Shown here: in pieces, positions 5,752 through 6,256 of the stretch
Numbering within the stretch: position 1 is the stretch's first letter
Layout: every line of letters starts with the position of its first letter
DNA from: Zoogloea sp.
Lineage (GTDB): Bacteria > Pseudomonadota > Gammaproteobacteria > Burkholderiales > Rhodocyclaceae
NCBI GenBank assembly: GCA_016790385.1
Contig: JAEUNV010000481.1
Span: 1 to 6,256, forward strand
Length of the DNA stretch: 6,256 nt
Direction of reading: 5' to 3'
Position numbers and translations under genes: made by a program
Notes under the pieces: generated by a model
Database searches by the model: none
Told to the model about the DNA's origin: nothing
What the model saw: only the letters and a program-made list of their open reading frames with translations

Positions 5752-6256
5752 TCAATCCCGGGGCAGTACCCAGGCCAGTTCGTCCGGCGCGAGGGCTTCC
5801 ATCCAGTGCAGTTGCTGCTCCAATACCGCCACCGTGGCTTCGGAGGCATCACCTTGCCGTGCTTGCAGGCGGCGGCGCAGTTCTTCTTCCGGAGCGGAGC
5901 AGGCCAGGATGGCGAAGGCGGCGCCATGACGGAGGGCGATGTCCCGGAAGGTGTCCCTTTCGGCGCGTTTCAGAAACGCGGCATCGACGATCACCGACCA
6001 GCCGGCGTCGAGCAGGCATGCGGCGGTGTCCGCCAGGTGGGAGAAGGTGAGCCGCGTTGCCTGGGGCGTGTAGATTCCGCCGCTCCGGGTGTCGGGGAGG
6101 CTGTGTGCCAGTGGTGGCAGGCCGTGGAGGCGCTTGCGCTCCACGTCGGAACGCAGGCGCACGGTCGCGGCGGCGGGGTCGGCCATGAGCAGGGCGGCGC
6201 TCGCCACCGTCTTGCCCGAGCCGGACAGGCCATGGGTGATGGTCAGCCGCGGTGCG
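5752..6256 (-). CDS. P-loop kinase domain protein, C-terminal part (5' end beyond the window)
   Basis: The frame is open to the window edge, giving 167 visible residues and a TGA at 5754-5752. The fragment opens with R-L-T-I-T-H-G-L-S-G-S-G-K-T, a Walker A P-loop (GLSGSGKT) in the first 16 residues. It continues with L-R-S-D-V-E-R-K-R-L-H-G-L, the S-D-x-x-R-K motif of predicted kinases related to COG0645. Y-T-P-Q-A-T follows, then V-I-V-D-A-A-F-L-K-R (Walker-B-like strand plus acceptor loop) and a region with E-E-E-L-R-R-R-L-Q-A-R. The domain resembles the C-terminal half of proteins annotated as bifunctional aminoglycoside phosphotransferase/ATP-binding protein, in which an APH-like domain comes first; that half would lie outside this window. 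The GTG at 6207 is an internal valine codon just after the P-loop, not a start. The substrate is unknown. No functional link to the neighbours is visible. Confidence 0.85.
   Translation of the reverse strand, partial: APRLTITHGLSGSGKTVASAALLMADPAAATVRLRSDVERKRLHGLPPLAHSLPDTRSGGIYTPQATRLTFSHLADTAACLLDAGWSVIVDAAFLKRAERDTFRDIALRHGAAFAILACSAPEEELRRRLQARQGDASEATVAVLEQQLHWMEALAPDELAWVLPRD

Noticed and set aside
5752..6207. A complete 151-aa gene starting at GTG 6207
   Set aside because: The frame continues upstream to the window edge and includes a Walker A motif immediately before this codon, so the GTG is internal.

Overview
This 6.3-kb window is GC-rich, dense in codons ending in G or C, and encodes a cytochrome-type nitric oxide reductase. 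That suggests a denitrifying proteobacterium, most likely a beta- or gammaproteobacterium. The taxonomic placement is inferred from composition and gene content; no rRNA or other marker gene is present.

Region by region: (1) Positions 2-160 (+) hold the last 52 codons of norB, closed by a strong intrinsic terminator at 193-214. (2) Positions 278-2207 (-) hold a compact three-gene operon converging on norB. In transcription order it encodes a 102-aa exported, Cys- and His-containing protein, a 415-aa six-helix ferric-reductase-like membrane flavohaem oxidoreductase, and a 126-aa membrane-anchored or exported cytochrome b5-like protein. Both internal junctions are 4-nt ATGA overlaps. (3) Positions 2208-2704 form a roughly 500-nt divergent gap with no convincing gene; it contains a perfect 10-bp inverted repeat at 2295-2369. 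(4) Positions 2705-3028 (+) encode a 107-aa soluble helical protein that I do not recognise. (5) Positions 3214-5634 (+) encode an 806-aa protein in which an alpha/beta-hydrolase fold appears split by about ten membrane helices; a good sigma70-type promoter lies just upstream. (6) Positions 5752-6256 (-) hold the C-terminal P-loop kinase domain of a gene whose 5' end lies outside the window.

How the parts may work together: the three-gene operon looks like a complete transmembrane electron relay. Cytosolic NAD(P)H would reduce FAD, electrons would pass through two membrane haems, and a periplasmic b5 haem would receive them. The small exported protein is a candidate partner. Its position beside norB invites a link to NO or denitrification redox chemistry, but this is inference, because the operon is on the opposite strand and is not co-transcribed with norB. 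The membrane hydrolase and the kinase show no visible functional link to the redox genes.

The two most interesting items are the b5/ferric-reductase/small-protein operon and the membrane-split alpha/beta hydrolase.
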